Origin: Omnitrophica WOR_2 bacterium RBG_13_41_10
GTDB lineage: Bacteria; Omnitrophota; Gorgyraeia; Gygaellales; Profunditerraquicolaceae
Direction of reading: 5' to 3'
Length of the DNA: 15,038 nt
NCBI GenBank assembly: GCA_001805465.1
Contig: MHGH01000003.1
Coordinates: forward strand, 1 to 15,038
Part shown: in pieces, positions 14,062 through 15,038 of the stretch
Layout of the letters: the number at the start of each line of letters is the position of its first letter
Position numbering within the stretch: the stretch's first letter is position 1
The notes under the pieces: model-generated
Seen by the model: only the letters and a program-made list of their open reading frames with translations
The model's database searches: none
What the model was told of the DNA's origin: nothing
Position numbers and translations under genes: made by a program

Positions 14062-14800
14062 GATATTTTTCCTTTGCTAAAATTTCCTTTACCTTTTCCA
14101 GGTCTTCGGGTGTATCTACACCTATAGTATCATATTTTGTCTCGATAACTTTTATGCGAAAACCCTCCTCTAATACCCTTAGTTGCTCTAAGGCCTCTGT
14201 CCTTTCTAGGTTGGAAAGAGGTATATTCTTATAGGTAAAAAGAAAGTCTTTAGTATATCCGTACAAACCGATATGTTTATAATATACCGGGCAATCAATT
14301 TCTGAATTCTGCGCCCTAAAAGGAATTGCCGCGCGCGAAAAATATAAGGCAAAATTATTTTTATCCACCACCACCTTAACTACGTGGGGATCGCTTAAAT
14401 CAGAAAGGTCTTCGATTTTTTTTACGAGCGTTGCCATAGCTAGCGCCTGATCATCCAACAAGGCCTGAGCTACATTATCAATCATTATCGGGTTAATCAA
14501 AGGCTCATCGGCCTGTATATTAATTACTATTTTGACGTCTATGGGATTAATTACTTCGATAATTCTATCTGTCCCCGAGAGATGCCCCTTGGCAGTTAAA
14601 ACAATATTGGCCCCGAATCCTTTGGTTACGTCGGCTACCCGTTCATCGTCGCAGGCAATAATCAAATCATCCAGAAGAAATGCCTGTTTTGCCCGCTCCC
14701 AGACATGTTGAATCATAGGCTTACCTAAGATATCTGCTAAGACCTTACCTTGAAAACGGCTGGAAGAGTACCTGGCGGGAATAATACCAATCACATTCAT
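14048..14800 (-). CDS. kdsB: CMP-Kdo synthetase (3-deoxy-manno-octulosonate cytidylyltransferase)
   Basis: Activates Kdo with CTP to CMP-Kdo, the donor for lipid A core assembly. The 250-residue length is normal. The nucleotide-binding start IPARYSSSRFQGK (7-19), MIQHVWERA, CDDERV (50-55), SGTDRI (75-80), INIQADEP with Asp98, and the C-terminal IGVDTPEDL are all typical. The adjacent kdsA, kdsD and kdsC complete the pathway. The ATG begins three bases after the stop of the kinase gene, with GGAAAGG further upstream as a rather distant ribosome binding site. No waaA (Kdo transferase) is in the window. Confidence 0.96.
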   Translation of the reverse strand: MNVIGIIPARYSSSRFQGKVLADILGKPMIQHVWERAKQAFLLDDLIIACDDERVADVTKGFGANIVLTAKGHLSGTDRIIEVINPIDVKIVINIQADEPLINPIMIDNVAQALLDDQALAMATLVKKIEDLSDLSDPHVVKVVVDKNNFALYFSRAAIPFRAQNSEIDCPVYYKHIGLYGYTKDFLFTYKNIPLSNLERTEALEQLRVLEEGFRIKVIETKYDTIGVDTPEDLEKVKEILAKEKYHAAS

Positions 14801-14803
14801 TAG

Positions 14804-15038
14804 TTATTTTAACCTTTCCAATAATTCTTTTCTGGTGGTTACCGCGGTGCCGACCTTTCCTACAACAATGCCTGCGGCAAAATTGGCAATATGCGCAGCC
14901 TCTAATTTCGTGGCAGAAGATGAAAGCCCTAAAGTAAAAGTGGCAATTACCGTATCCCCAGCTCCGGAAACGTCAAATACTTCCTGAGCTACTGTAGGAA
15001 TATGGGTAAGGCGACCGTTTTTTTCAAATAGTTTCATG
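14804..15038 (-). CDS. Heptose-7-phosphate kinase (RfaE1/HldA-like), C-terminal end; runs off right edge
   Basis: Only the last 78 or so codons are inside the window, and the frame stays open to the edge. The Met at 15037 is internal and should not be taken as the start. FDVSGAGDTV is the C-terminal PfkB-family signature, with the catalytic base in GAGD. The surrounding EVFDVSGAGDT and AAHIANFAAGIVVGKVGTAVTTRKEL agree with the ADP-heptose pathway kinase that phosphorylates heptose-7-P at position 1. The gene ends right after the kinase domain, with no cytidylyl/adenylyltransferase domain, so this is the stand-alone kinase and not bifunctional HldE. It sits before kdsB, in keeping with inner-core sugar synthesis. 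Other PfkB sugar kinases remain possible because most of the protein is not visible. Confidence 0.85.
   Translation of the reverse strand, partial: MKLFEKNGRLTHIPTVAQEVFDVSGAGDTVIATFTLGLSSSATKLEAAHIANFAAGIVVGKVGTAVTTRKELLERLK

Overview
The window is 15 kb of densely packed bacterial chromosome with every gene on the minus strand. It reads from the right edge to the left, with only a few bases between most genes and several overlaps. The content points to a diderm (Gram-negative type) bacterium. It holds the whole CMP-Kdo pathway, LPS-transport (Lpt) genes, OmpA-type and lipoprotein genes, and sigma70-like signals. The mix of a DUF4912 protein, a PPIase-less trigger factor, a thioredoxin-fused metallophosphatase and a NifV/Re-citrate-synthase-like enzyme suggests an uncultured lineage such as Candidatus Omnitrophota. 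This placement is an inference from gene content and moderate GC, not a proven assignment.

Right part (15038 down to about 10161), LPS inner core: the 3' end of a heptose-7-phosphate kinase gene (rfaE1/hldA-like), then kdsB, kdsA, kdsD (kpsF), kdsC, an lptC/lptA-like gene and lptB. These would make arabinose-5-P, Kdo-8-P, Kdo and CMP-Kdo, and supply the bridge protein and ATPase of the LPS exporter. Start and stop codons overlap or abut through most of this stretch, so translation is probably coupled.

Middle part (about 10148 down to 1575), housekeeping and amino-acid metabolism: a trigger factor lacking its PPIase domain, clpP, a class V aminotransferase next to a long-form serA (serine/glycine metabolism), an exported metallophosphatase with thioredoxin-like domains, a homocitrate/Re-citrate synthase-like enzyme, and purA. 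No terminator or clear promoter separates these from the LPS genes, so rfaE1 to purA may be one transcription unit of more than 13 kb.

Left part (1563 down to 1): a good sigma70-type promoter (TTGACT-17-TATAGT) follows purA and drives two small envelope genes, an OmpA/MotB-like lipoprotein and a coiled-coil membrane or lipoprotein. A rho-independent terminator comes next, then the 5' end of a DUF4912 gene that runs off the left edge. No RNA genes, insertion sequences, CRISPR arrays or gene-free stretches over 300 bases were seen. The points most worth a second look are the phosphatase-thioredoxin fusion, its repeat-derived signal peptide, the reduced trigger factor, the LptC-LptA fusion, the candidate Re-citrate/homocitrate synthase, and a terminator whose 3' arm can also pair with the next gene's ribosome binding site.
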